DNA from: an uncultured Lachnospiraceae bacterium
GTDB taxonomy: Bacteria; Bacillota; Clostridia; Lachnospirales; Lachnospiraceae
Reading direction: 5' to 3'
Assembly: GCA_947651335.1 (NCBI GenBank)
Contig: CANSYV010000054.1
Coordinates: 1-7,974, forward strand
Length of the DNA: 7,974 bases
The notes below the pieces were generated by a model. It saw nothing but the letters and a program-made list of their open reading frames with translations, was not told where the DNA came from and searched no databases. How positions within the stretch are numbered: the first letter of the stretch is position 1; every line of letters starts with the position of its first letter. Shown one piece after another: positions 1 to 6,694 of this stretch. A program made the translations under genes and the position numbers.

Positions 1-606
1 ATAACGGACATTGTCTGCTGTGATCTTATATTTGATGCCCATATGCCGGAATCTGGACCCCCCTACCATCAGGATGGTATCGTACCCCTGGACCGTATCG
101 TTTTTCGGGACCTTCTTTGTGACTTTTCCGCTGGCATTTACGTACCACATGGAGTCCTGATAAGGGATCCATTTATTAACAACAACGCTGCCCGATTTTC
201 GAAAATAGTACCAGCTTCCTCCTATTTGATTCCATCCATACAGTTTCCCCTTTTGGGGATCACAGTAGTATTTTCTATTTGCTTTTGTAAACCATCCTGT
301 ATGACAGTCTCCATATCTTCCATAATAATAGTGCTGCCCCCTGAAATTAAGCCATCCCTTTTTTAAAGCGCCGCTCTTCCGGAAATAGTACGGAGTTCCC
401 TGGATTCTCACCCAGCCAGCAGCTTTTCTGCCGTTTCTCCCATAATAATAGATTTTGTTGTTTACAACTTTCCATCCCCTGTTCTGCCTGGACGAATGAG
501 TACCGCCTTTACCCGGTGCCGCTTTCACCGATACCGGTGTCAATGCCAGCAATGCAAACGCAAGAAACAGTACCAGCCATTTGTTCCAATCTTTTAATCC
601 CTTCAA
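1..606 (-). CDS. Secreted cell-wall-binding repeat protein, C-terminus cut off by window edge; possible SGNH-hydrolase-like domain
   Basis: Translated from the reverse complement; 202 residues are present with no stop before the edge. I chose a TTG start at 606: AAGGTG lies just upstream at 5-6 nt spacing, and the next residues form a classic signal peptide (KGLKDWNKW, hydrophobic residues 11-22, then SVKA|A, probable cleavage after residue 29). Residues 44-165 hold six aromatic repeats of the choline/glucan-binding type, with Trp at 45, 65, 85, 105, 125 and 146 and patterns such as GWNQIGGSWYYFRKSG. Such repeats normally anchor exported proteins to wall polymers. From residue 175 the sequence YDTILMVGGSRFRHMG resembles the VGDSR-type first block of SGNH/GDSL hydrolases found in Lachnospiraceae surface proteins, with Gly where Asp is usual. 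Only about 28 residues of this domain are visible, so the enzyme call is tentative. The start is 12 nt after the rnr stop, suggesting read-through from rnr. The ligand and substrate are unknown. Confidence 0.82.
   Translation of the reverse strand, partial: MKGLKDWNKWLVLFLAFALLALTPVSVKAAPGKGGTHSSRQNRGWKVVNNKIYYYGRNGRKAAGWVRIQGTPYYFRKSGALKKGWLNFRGQHYYYGRYGDCHTGWFTKANRKYYCDPQKGKLYGWNQIGGSWYYFRKSGSVVVNKWIPYQDSMWYVNASGKVTKKVPKNDTVQGYDTILMVGGSRFRHMGIKYKITADNVRY
112..477 (-). repeat. Six tandem ~20-residue cell-wall-binding repeats (coding)
   Basis: Within the partial surface protein, residues about 44-165 repeat with a 20-residue period set by the GW pairs: Trp at 45, 65, 85, 105 and 125, then 146 (one extra residue in the last unit). 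Each unit carries an aromatic cluster (YYY, YYF or WY) followed by a Gly-turn such as GRNG, KSG or ASG. Consecutive copies differ considerably in DNA, so this is an old protein repeat and not a recent DNA tandem repeat. The pattern is that of Pfam-type putative cell-wall-binding/choline-binding repeats. Confidence 0.85.
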
Positions 607-618
607 ACTATTCACCTT

Positions 619-2751
619 CTAATCTTCCGTATTTCGGATAGTGAAATCAATATTCTTTTGATACAGATCCACTGCTGCCACCCGGATTTTCACTTTTTGT
701 CCCAATGTATATGTCTTTTGGGTTTTCTCCCCCGTCAACAGCATTTTTTCCTCATCAAATTCATAATAGTCGTCATCCAGCGTACTGATATGGACCAGCC
801 CTTCCACAGTATTGGCCAGTTCTACATAAATACCCCATCCTGTAACACCGGAAACGATTCCCTCAAATTCTTCCCCCAAATGTTCCTGCATATATTCTGC
901 CTTTTTCAGCTTCTCTACTTCCCGTTCGATTTCCTCTGCTCTGCGCTCGGTAACACTGGACTGGCGGGCCGCCTCCTCCAGTATCCCTGTATAAAAGGCT
1001 TTCTTTTCCCCGGTCATCCTGCCCCGCAGTTTGTCTTTGATAATTCTGTGTATCTGCAGGTCCGGATATCTGCGGATAGGAGAGGTAAAGTGGCAGTAAT
1101 ACTGGGAAGCCAGCCCGAAATGCCCTGTGCATTCCACCGTATATCGGGCCTGCTGCATACAGCGCAGTGCCAGCCGGCTGACTAAAGCCTCGTTGGGCTG
1201 CCCCTGAACCGCTTTTAAAATCTGCTGGATTTCAAGGGGCGATATCCGCTCTTTCATCTTCTGTGCCGGAAGCCCCTGGCTGTGCAGAAAAGCCAGCAGC
1301 TTTTCCACTTTCTCAGAATCAGGCTCCCCGTGGGTACGGTACACAAAAGGGATCTCCTCCTCACAGAATTCCCGGGCCACTGTCTCATTTGCCAAAATCA
1401 TAAAATCTTCAATCAGCTCCATGGCACGGTTATGCTGATAAATCTCCACAGAAACAGGCTTTCCCCTGTCATCCAGTACAATCCTGCTCTCTGGGAAGTC
1501 AAAATCAATGGCACCCCTTTTGTGGCGCTGTCTGCGAAGCAGGGCGGAGAGTTCATCCATTTTCCGGAAAGTCTCCACAAATTCCTCATACTCCCTGCAT
1601 ACATCCAGATCCGAACCCTCCAGAATTTTCTGCACATCGGTATAAGTCATACGACGGTCTGAACAGATGACTGTTTCCATAATCTCATGGCTCACCACCC
1701 GCCCCTGTGTATCCACATCCATCAGACAGCTCAAAGCCAGCCTGTCCTCTCCTGGGTTCAGCGAACAGATCCCATTGCTGAGCCGTCTGGGCAGCATGGG
1801 AATCACCCGGTCTGTGAGATAAACACTGGTCCCCCTTTTCAGGGCTTCTCTATCCAGCGCGCTGCCTGCCTGGACATAATTGGATACATCGGCGATATGC
1901 ACTCCCAGATGATACATCCCATTCTCCCAGGTGAGAGACACGGCATCGTCCAGGTCTTTGGCATTCTCGCCGTCCATGGTGACCATTTTCCAGCTTCGAA
2001 TGTCTCTGCGCCCCTGAAAGTCTCCCTGTATCAGCTTATCTTTCACGCGGTCTGCCTGCCTGAGCACTTTCTCCGGAAACTCTACGGGAATGTCATACCC
2101 TTTTATAATAGAAAGAATATCTGTACCAGGCTCCCCGTTCTTTCCCAGAATCTCCTGTATTCTTCCTTCCGGGCTTTTCCTCTTTGAGCCATAGCTGGTA
2201 ATGACAGCTGACACCTTATCCCCTGCATCCGCCCCCAGGGAATGACCGTTTGGTATGAACACATCCTGGCACATCCTGGGGTTATCCGGCAGTACAAAAC
2301 CATATCGGCCGTTTTTCTGGTAAGTCCCCACAATCTTACGGCACCCATGTTCCAGGATCTTGACAATGGTCCCCTCTCTCCGCTTTCCTTGGGTTCTCTC
2401 CCGGACTTTTACCTGCACCTGGTCCTGGTCCATGGCTTGATGGGTCTGGTCTTCGGGAATAAAGATATCTTCTTCTCCCTCCCCCACATCCACAAACCCA
2501 AAGCCTTTGGGATGGGCCAGGAAAATCCCGCTGACAAAGGTTATCTCTGCCTTGGTATACGTACCATTGCTGTGCCTTTGGGCATACCCTTCCTCCACCA
2601 GCGCATCCATAACCTGATACAGCTCTTTTCTCTTCGTCCGGGGAATATCCAGCAGGGCCGCCAGCTCACGCAGACGCATGGGGCGGTAAGCCGGATTTGC
2701 CAGTACATCAGCCATTAATTTCTTCCGCCGGTCAAATTGTCTCTTTTTCAT
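619..2751 (-). CDS. rnr: Ribonuclease R (3'-5' exoribonuclease, RNB family)
   Basis: Processive 3'-to-5' exoribonuclease that degrades structured RNA, including rRNA and mRNA fragments; cytoplasmic. With the start used here (710 residues) the order is: winged-helix-like N-terminus about 23-59 (LRELAALLDIPR); two cold-shock OB domains, about 72-120 (FLAHPKGFGFVDV) and about 140-200 (GRYGFVLPDN); RNB catalytic domain from about 248, with the metal-binding motif DGENAKDLDDAV (Asp 260, 266, 268, 269) and HFTSPIRRYPDL at 554-565; and a C-terminal S1 domain about 628-706. All expected acidic catalytic residues are present. The protein stops soon after S1, so it lacks the long Lys-rich tail of the E. 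coli enzyme. An ATG at 2766 would add MIEVK; I prefer 2751 because AGAGGT precedes it by about 5 nt and the family usually begins near MKKRQF. It is co-directional with secG, separated by two hairpins. Confidence 0.96.
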   Translation of the reverse strand: MKKRQFDRRKKLMADVLANPAYRPMRLRELAALLDIPRTKRKELYQVMDALVEEGYAQRHSNGTYTKAEITFVSGIFLAHPKGFGFVDVGEGEEDIFIPEDQTHQAMDQDQVQVKVRERTQGKRREGTIVKILEHGCRKIVGTYQKNGRYGFVLPDNPRMCQDVFIPNGHSLGADAGDKVSAVITSYGSKRKSPEGRIQEILGKNGEPGTDILSIIKGYDIPVEFPEKVLRQADRVKDKLIQGDFQGRRDIRSWKMVTMDGENAKDLDDAVSLTWENGMYHLGVHIADVSNYVQAGSALDREALKRGTSVYLTDRVIPMLPRRLSNGICSLNPGEDRLALSCLMDVDTQGRVVSHEIMETVICSDRRMTYTDVQKILEGSDLDVCREYEEFVETFRKMDELSALLRRQRHKRGAIDFDFPESRIVLDDRGKPVSVEIYQHNRAMELIEDFMILANETVAREFCEEEIPFVYRTHGEPDSEKVEKLLAFLHSQGLPAQKMKERISPLEIQQILKAVQGQPNEALVSRLALRCMQQARYTVECTGHFGLASQYYCHFTSPIRRYPDLQIHRIIKDKLRGRMTGEKKAFYTGILEEAARQSSVTERRAEEIEREVEKLKKAEYMQEHLGEEFEGIVSGVTGWGIYVELANTVEGLVHISTLDDDYYEFDEEKMLLTGEKTQKTYTLGQKVKIRVAAVDLYQKNIDFTIRNTED

Positions 2752-2778
2752 TTTTACCTCTATCATCTTCTATCCAAA

Positions 2779-2797
2779 GCTCTTTCATCAAAAGAGC
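2779..2797 (-). other. Short hairpin directly before the rnr ribosome-binding region
   Basis: GCTCTTT (2779-2785) and AAAGAGC (2791-2797) form a perfect 7-bp stem with a 5-nt loop. On the minus strand it is followed by TTTGG, too short a T-run for a convincing terminator. It abuts the larger secG-rnr hairpin with no spacing and lies 28 nt upstream of the chosen rnr start. It could be a processing or stability element; its function is not known. Confidence 0.5.
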
Positions 2798-2833
2798 AAA
2801 AGCACTCTTGTCCATTGATACAAGAGTGCTTTT
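2798..2833 (-). terminator. Hairpin with T-run between secG and rnr, probable partial terminator/attenuator
   Basis: AAAAGCACTCTTG (2798-2810) and CAAGAGTGCTTTT (2821-2833) make a 13-bp perfect stem with a 10-nt loop, beginning 3 nt after the secG stop codon. Read on the minus strand, the stem ends in TTTT and continues GCTCTTTT, an interrupted T-tract, so termination is likely incomplete. I see no separate promoter in the 46 nt between this hairpin and rnr, so rnr expression probably depends on read-through from secG. Confidence 0.65.
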
Positions 2834-2835
2834 TC

Positions 2836-3072
2836 CTAAAAACTCATGTTCAAAACCGCAGCCAGTACAAAAAACAGCGCCGCCATAATCTTTGTGGCAT
2901 TCACCAGTTTTCCCTCCATGGAACGGCCTTTATTCTTGCCCCAGTAAGTGTCAGCTGCGCCGGCAATGGCACCAAGTCCCTGCTGTTTGCCCTCCTGCAT
3001 CAGAATTACCACTGTCAGGGCTATACAATCCAGTGCAAACAGGACTGTCAAAATAATTCTCAGAATTTGCAC
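2836..3072 (-). CDS. secG: Preprotein translocase subunit SecG
   Basis: Small integral membrane subunit that joins SecY and SecE in the protein-export channel and stimulates translocation. The 78-residue product has two predicted membrane helices, about residues 4-24 (ILRIILTVLFALDCIALTVV) and about 57-75, joined by the conserved SecG loop with MQEGKQQGLGAIAGAADTYW and the G-rich, Lys-rich GKNKGRSMEGKL. I chose the GTG at 3072: a strong AGGGAGGTG lies 9 nt upstream, it aligns with family N-termini, and the alternative ATG at 3102 falls at or upstream of the predicted transcription start. The length is typical for the family. It is the first gene after its own promoter and precedes rnr, a common Firmicutes pairing. 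Confidence 0.94.
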   Translation of the reverse strand: MQILRIILTVLFALDCIALTVVILMQEGKQQGLGAIAGAADTYWGKNKGRSMEGKLVNATKIMAALFFVLAAVLNMSF

Positions 3073-3107
3073 CTGAAATAACACCTCCCTAATACCTGTC
3101 ATTTGCT

Positions 3108-3136
3108 ATAATATCACAGGATCAAAGAGATTACAA
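3108..3136 (-). promoter_or_regulatory. Sigma-A-type promoter for secG-rnr with extended -10
   Basis: On the minus strand, TTGTAA (3136-3131, 4/6 match to TTGACA) and TATTAT (3113-3108, 5/6 match to TATAAT) are separated by exactly 17 nt. TGA immediately before the -10 box supplies an extended -10 TGn. Transcription would start near 3101, giving a leader of about 30 nt that contains the secG Shine-Dalgarno at 3082-3090. The -35 box begins 10 nt after the greA stop codon, and no terminator separates them. Confidence 0.72.
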
Positions 3137-3145
3137 CCACTTTTA

Positions 3146-3646
3146 TCAAAAACCTCTGATATCATCTTCTTCACCGGAAGTTTTATCAATGCTTTTGATC
3201 ACCACATAATATCCTGCTGCATCGCTGACCTTCACATATACCCGGTCACCGGCTTTGCGGCCCATCAGGGCTTTTCCCAATGGCGATTCCAGACTGATTC
3301 TGCCGTCCAGGGAATTGCCGCGGATGGAAGTGACTAACTTATAGACCTGAGTTTCCTCCTCATCTTCAAAGAAAACCTCTACCTTGTTATTCAGCCCCAC
3401 TTCATCGTCTTTTGACTGTGTGGAAACAATCCGCGCCGTTTTCAGCATTTTTTCCAGGTAACGAATCCTGCTTTCATTTTTATTTTTGTCCTTTTTTGCC
3501 GCATGGTATTCAAAATTCTCGCTGAGATCTCCATGTGCCCGCGCCTCTTTCACTGCTTCCAGAGCTTCTTTGCGCACCACCAGTTTCCTGTATTCAATTT
3601 CTTCTTTAATCTTTTTTACATCTTCTTGAGTTAATTGTTCCCGCAT
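3146..3646 (-). CDS. greA: Transcription elongation factor GreA
   Basis: Rescues backtracked RNA polymerase by inserting its coiled coil into the secondary channel and stimulating cleavage of the nascent 3' end. The 166-residue protein has an N-terminal antiparallel coiled coil, about 5-75, with the acidic tip EARAHGDLSENFEYHAA carrying Asp40 and Glu43, equivalent to the two residues needed for transcript cleavage in E. coli GreA. The C-terminal FKBP-like domain, about 83-158, contains the family signature ESPLGKALMGRKAGD (120-134). It is slightly longer than the usual 157-160 residues, through an acidic C-terminal tail (GEEDDIRGF). The start at 3646 has AAGGGGA about 4-5 nt upstream; an ATG at 3709 would read through a terminator stem and is rejected. 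I see no convincing promoter in the 25 nt between that terminator and the start codon. Confidence 0.94.
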   Translation of the reverse strand: MREQLTQEDVKKIKEEIEYRKLVVRKEALEAVKEARAHGDLSENFEYHAAKKDKNKNESRIRYLEKMLKTARIVSTQSKDDEVGLNNKVEVFFEDEEETQVYKLVTSIRGNSLDGRISLESPLGKALMGRKAGDRVYVKVSDAAGYYVVIKSIDKTSGEEDDIRGF

Positions 3647-3671
3647 ATCTTCCCCTTTAAACCTTATCCTC

Positions 3672-3704
3672 AAAAAGAGGACGGGTTGAAGCCGTCCTCT
3701 TTTT
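3672..3704 (-). terminator. Intrinsic terminator after eno (perfect, potentially bidirectional)
   Basis: AAAAAGAGGACGG (3672-3684) and CCGTCCTCTTTTT (3692-3704) form a 13-bp perfect stem with a 7-nt loop. The minus-strand read ends CCUCUUUUU, a standard intrinsic terminator 31 nt beyond the eno stop. The plus-strand read also ends in TTTTT. It should end the hom-gpmI-eno transcript, although greA begins only 25 nt downstream. Confidence 0.88.
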
Positions 3705-3735
3705 ACCACTTTTGGCTATTATCCTGCCAAGAACT

Positions 3736-5061
3736 TCAGACAGGGGCAAATGGATTCTCATAGCAGGCCTGGCAGCCCAGATATTCCTCTATCCGCAGAA
3801 GCTGATTATACTTGGCATTGCGGTCAGACCTGCAGGGCGCTCCGGTTTTGATCTGCCCTGCCCCGCAGGCCACCGCCAAATCCGCGATAAAGGAGTCTTC
3901 TGTCTCCCCGGACCGATGGGAAACTACCGCACTATAGCCCGCTTTCTGCGCCATCTCTACTGCATCCATAGCCTCTGAGAGTGTGCCGATTTGATTTACT
4001 TTTACCAAAATAGAATTGGCAGCCTGAAGCTTAATTCCACAGCGCAGTCTCTTGATATTTGTCACAAACAAATCGTCCCCCACCAGCTGGATTTTATCTC
4101 CCAGTTCCCGGGTCAGATGTTTCCATCCATCCCAGTCGTCTTCGTGAAGTCCGTCTTCTATAGACACAATGGGAAACTCCTGCACCAGTTCTTTGTAATA
4201 CTCCACCATCTCTTTGCCTGAGCGCAGGACAGTTTTCCCTTTTTTCTGGGTCTCCCCTGGGAAATAGTAGGCGTCTTTTTCCCCGTCGAACAGTTCGCTG
4301 GCTGCCGCGTCTATGGCGATAGCTGCCTCATCTTTCGGACGGTATCCAGCACGCTCTATGGCGCGCACAATATAAGAAAGTACTTCCCGGGAATCTGCCA
4401 GATCCGGAGCAAATCCGCCCTCATCCCCCACACTGGTGGAGAGCTTTTCTTCTTTCAGTATAATCTTCAGATACTGGTAAATCTCCACACACATGCGCAG
4501 TCCTGTGTGGAAATTTTCCGCCCCCACAGGCATAATCATAAATTCCTGCAGGTCTACGGTATTATTGGCATGAACGCCTCCGTTTAAAATATTCATCATG
4601 GGAACCGGCATCCGTTTGGCATGTGTGCCGCCTATATACTGGAACAGAGGCAGTTTTAATGCTTTCGCAGCCGCCCTGGCCGTGGCCATAGACACCCCCA
4701 GCATAGCATTCGCCCCCACATTGCTCTTATTTTCTGTCCCGTCTGCCTCCAGCAGCAGGGAGTCAACAGCGTTCTGGTCCAGCGCGTTCTCTCCCAAAAT
4801 GGCATCTGCCAGTTTTGTATTCACATTGGAAACTGCTTTCTCCACGCCCAGCCCCATATATTTCCTCTTGCTGCCGTCCCTGATCTCCACTGCCTCAAAT
4901 GTTCCGGTGGATGCCCCAGATGGAACCATCGCCCGGCCTGTCGTACCGTTGACGCCCACAATCCCTTCTCCCACTGTCACTTCCACTTCTACAGTGGGAT
5001 TTCCTCTGGAGTCCAGGACCTGCCTGCCATGCACTTTCCTGATCGGCAAATATCGGTACAT
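3736..5061 (-). CDS. eno: Enolase (phosphopyruvate hydratase)
   Basis: Converts 2-phosphoglycerate to phosphoenolpyruvate in glycolysis, Mg-dependent, cytoplasmic. The 441-residue protein is complete and shows the small N-terminal domain with VLDSRGNPT and the mobile catalytic loop PSGASTG (47-53), then the TIM-barrel domain. Visible active-site residues are His164 (GGVHANNT), Glu214 (VGDEGGFAP), metal ligands Asp251, Glu302 ([11 protein letters not shown]) and Asp329 (GDDLFVTN), catalytic Lys354 ([10 protein letters not shown]), the SHRSGETED signature at 381-389, and Lys405 (IKTGAP). None is missing. The ATG at 5061 is preceded by AGGAGGT at about 8 nt, one of the strongest ribosome sites in the window. 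It lies 90 nt downstream of gpmI, the preceding glycolytic step, and is followed by a terminator. The leader can fold so that both the ribosome site and start codon are paired. Confidence 0.98.
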   Translation of the reverse strand: MYRYLPIRKVHGRQVLDSRGNPTVEVEVTVGEGIVGVNGTTGRAMVPSGASTGTFEAVEIRDGSKRKYMGLGVEKAVSNVNTKLADAILGENALDQNAVDSLLLEADGTENKSNVGANAMLGVSMATARAAAKALKLPLFQYIGGTHAKRMPVPMMNILNGGVHANNTVDLQEFMIMPVGAENFHTGLRMCVEIYQYLKIILKEEKLSTSVGDEGGFAPDLADSREVLSYIVRAIERAGYRPKDEAAIAIDAAASELFDGEKDAYYFPGETQKKGKTVLRSGKEMVEYYKELVQEFPIVSIEDGLHEDDWDGWKHLTRELGDKIQLVGDDLFVTNIKRLRCGIKLQAANSILVKVNQIGTLSEAMDAVEMAQKAGYSAVVSHRSGETEDSFIADLAVACGAGQIKTGAPCRSDRNAKYNQLLRIEEYLGCQACYENPFAPV

Positions 5062-5132
5062 AAATACTACCTCCTAACATGATAATGATTTCAACTTTTC
5101 CCGAAAGTAGTATCTCCGAAAATGTACCGATA
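5051..5132 (-). promoter_or_regulatory. Candidate cis-acting RNA hairpin covering the eno Shine-Dalgarno and AUG
   Basis: In the gpmI-eno transcript, UAUCGGUACAU (5132-5122) is perfectly complementary to AUGUACCGAUA (5061-5051), which contains the eno start codon. Inside it, AGAUACUACUUUC (5115-5103) pairs with GGAGGUAGUAUUU (5074-5062): 13 consecutive pairs, three of them G-U, including the Shine-Dalgarno GGAGG. The two stems are stacked on one side, with a 6-nt bulge (5121-5116) on the other and a 28-nt apical loop. The G-U pairs become mismatches on the opposite strand, which favours a role in this transcript. There is no U-run after it, so it is not an ordinary terminator. The pairing is directly visible; the regulatory role is inferred. 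Confidence 0.55.
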
Positions 5133-5151
5133 CATACACGCCACACACCGA

Positions 5152-6693
5152 TCATTCCTTCACAAGCAGCGATTCCCCTGTCATTTCTTTCGGCTGTTCC
5201 ATCCCCATCAGTTCAATCAGAGTGGGGACAATATCCGCCAGTCTCCCGCCCTCACGCAGTTTATAGGATGGGTCCGCGTTGACCAGTAAAAACGGCACTG
5301 GATTGGTGGTATGGGCGGTAAATGCCTCTTTGGTTTCATAATCAATCATCTGCTCTGCATTGCCATGGTCAGCGCAGATAAACATCTGTCCGCCTGTCTT
5401 TTTCACAGCGTCCACGGCTCTGCCCACGCAGGCATCCACCGCTTCGATGGCCTGGACAGCCGCCTCCCGGACTCCTGTATGTCCCACCATATCCGGGTTG
5501 GCGAAATTGCAGATGATCACGTCATATTTTCCGGATTCAATGGCCTCCACCAGTTTATCGCACACCTGAGGCGCGCTCATCTGAGGCTGCATGTCATAAG
5601 TGGCCACTTTGGGGGAATTTACCAGAATCCGGTCTTCACCGGGATTGGGTTCCTCTTTGCCCCCATTAAAGAAAAAGGTCACATGGGCGTACTTCTCTGT
5701 CTCCGCAATCCTGGCCTGGGTCATCTGATGAGCCGCCAGATACTCCCCGAAGGTGTTATTAATCTCTTCTTTCTGAAAAGCCACCAGCTTATTCTCAATG
5801 GTCTCATCATAATCTGTGAAACACACATAAGTCAGCTCCAGCTTCTGTTCCCTGGCAAACCCTGTAAATACATCATCCACAAAGGCCCTTGTGATTTCCC
5901 GGGCGCGGTCAGGGCGGAAATTGAAAAATACCACAGAATCTTTATTCTTTATGGTGGATACCGGGTGCCCGTCTTTGGTAACCACAATGGGCTCTACGAA
6001 CTCATCTGTGACATCTGCCTGATAGGACTCCTCCACGCCTTCTGCCGCGCTCTCGTTTGTTTTCCCTTCACCCAGCGTCAGTGCCCGGTAAGCCCGCTCT
6101 ACACGTTCCCAGCGGTTGTCCCGGTCCATGGCGTAGTAACGGCCTGTCACAGTGGCGATTTTTCCCACACCGATTCTGCTCATCTCTTTTTCCAGTTCTT
6201 CTATATAACCCTTTCCGGAAGCGGGAGGGGTATCCCTTCCGTCCAGGAAACAATGTACGTACACCTCTGAAAGGCCCTCTCTTTTGGCCAGTTCCAGCAG
6301 TCCGTACAGATGGGTGTTATGGCTGTGGACACCGCCGTCGGATAAAAGCCCCATACAATGAAGGGCCGAGTGGTTTTCCCGCGCCTTTTTCACAGCAGCC
6401 AGCAGAGCCTCATTTTTAAAAAACGTCCCTTCCTGAATTTCTTTTGTAATCCTGGTCAGTTCCTGATATACGATGCGCCCTGCCCCCATGTTCAGATGTC
6501 CCACTTCCGAATTTCCCATCTGGCCTTCCGGAAGCCCTACTGCCAGACCACTGGCAGAACCTTTTACGAATGGATACTGGGACATAAGCTGGTCCATCAC
6601 AGGGGTACTGGCCTCGCAGACAGCATTGGCTTCGCAATTTTCGTTCAGGCCATAGCCGTCCAGAATCATCAAAACGGTTGTCTTTTTACTCAT
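5152..6693 (-). CDS. gpmI: 2,3-bisphosphoglycerate-independent phosphoglycerate mutase
   Basis: Interconverts 3- and 2-phosphoglycerate without a bisphosphoglycerate cofactor, using a phosphoserine intermediate and two Mn ions; cytoplasmic. The 513-residue length is standard for the family. The alkaline-phosphatase-like domain holds Asp12 (MILDGYG), nucleophile Ser62 (MGNSEVGH), Asp401 and His405 (NPDMVGHTG), Asp442 and His443 (ADHGNAE) and His461 (AHTTNP). The inserted transferase domain has His123 (SDGGVHSH), DGRDTPP (151-157), GRYYAMDRDNRW (184-195) and FRPDRARE (259-266). All metal and phosphate-binding residues are in place. The ATG at 6693 follows AAGGAG with 7 nt spacing. The hom stop codon lies one base upstream (TAG-A-ATG), so translation is probably coupled. 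eno, the next glycolytic step, follows in the same direction. Confidence 0.98.
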   Translation of the reverse strand: MSKKTTVLMILDGYGLNENCEANAVCEASTPVMDQLMSQYPFVKGSASGLAVGLPEGQMGNSEVGHLNMGAGRIVYQELTRITKEIQEGTFFKNEALLAAVKKARENHSALHCMGLLSDGGVHSHNTHLYGLLELAKREGLSEVYVHCFLDGRDTPPASGKGYIEELEKEMSRIGVGKIATVTGRYYAMDRDNRWERVERAYRALTLGEGKTNESAAEGVEESYQADVTDEFVEPIVVTKDGHPVSTIKNKDSVVFFNFRPDRAREITRAFVDDVFTGFAREQKLELTYVCFTDYDETIENKLVAFQKEEINNTFGEYLAAHQMTQARIAETEKYAHVTFFFNGGKEEPNPGEDRILVNSPKVATYDMQPQMSAPQVCDKLVEAIESGKYDVIICNFANPDMVGHTGVREAAVQAIEAVDACVGRAVDAVKKTGGQMFICADHGNAEQMIDYETKEAFTAHTTNPVPFLLVNADPSYKLREGGRLADIVPTLIELMGMEQPKEMTGESLLVKE

Positions 6694-6694
6694 T

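Noticed and set aside
43..366. 107-codon open frame on the plus strand near the left edge
   Set aside because: It is antisense to the repeat-rich surface protein, which has a signal peptide and regular 20-residue repeats. The plus-strand product shows no family features.
3073..3102. ATG at 3102 as the secG start
   Set aside because: It lies at or upstream of the predicted transcription start, and the SD AGGGAGGTG is placed for the GTG at 3072, which also matches family N-termini.
3647..3709. ATG at 3709 as the greA start
   Set aside because: The extra 21 residues would be encoded by the eno terminator hairpin, while a good Shine-Dalgarno precedes the ATG at 3646.
3705..3760. Possible greA promoter with TTGGCA or GATAAT boxes
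   Set aside because: Box pairs at 16-18 nt spacing match the consensus poorly, and the transcript would still have to cross the terminator hairpin.
5051..5132. Inverted repeats before eno as a transcription terminator for gpmI
   Set aside because: No U-run follows the structure, the downstream arm is inside the eno coding sequence, and the apical loop is long. A leader element fits better.
5311..6270. 319-codon open frame on the plus strand
   Set aside because: It lies wholly antisense to gpmI, whose residues are all conserved; it has no recognisable domain and no ribosome site that I can see. It is a shadow frame.
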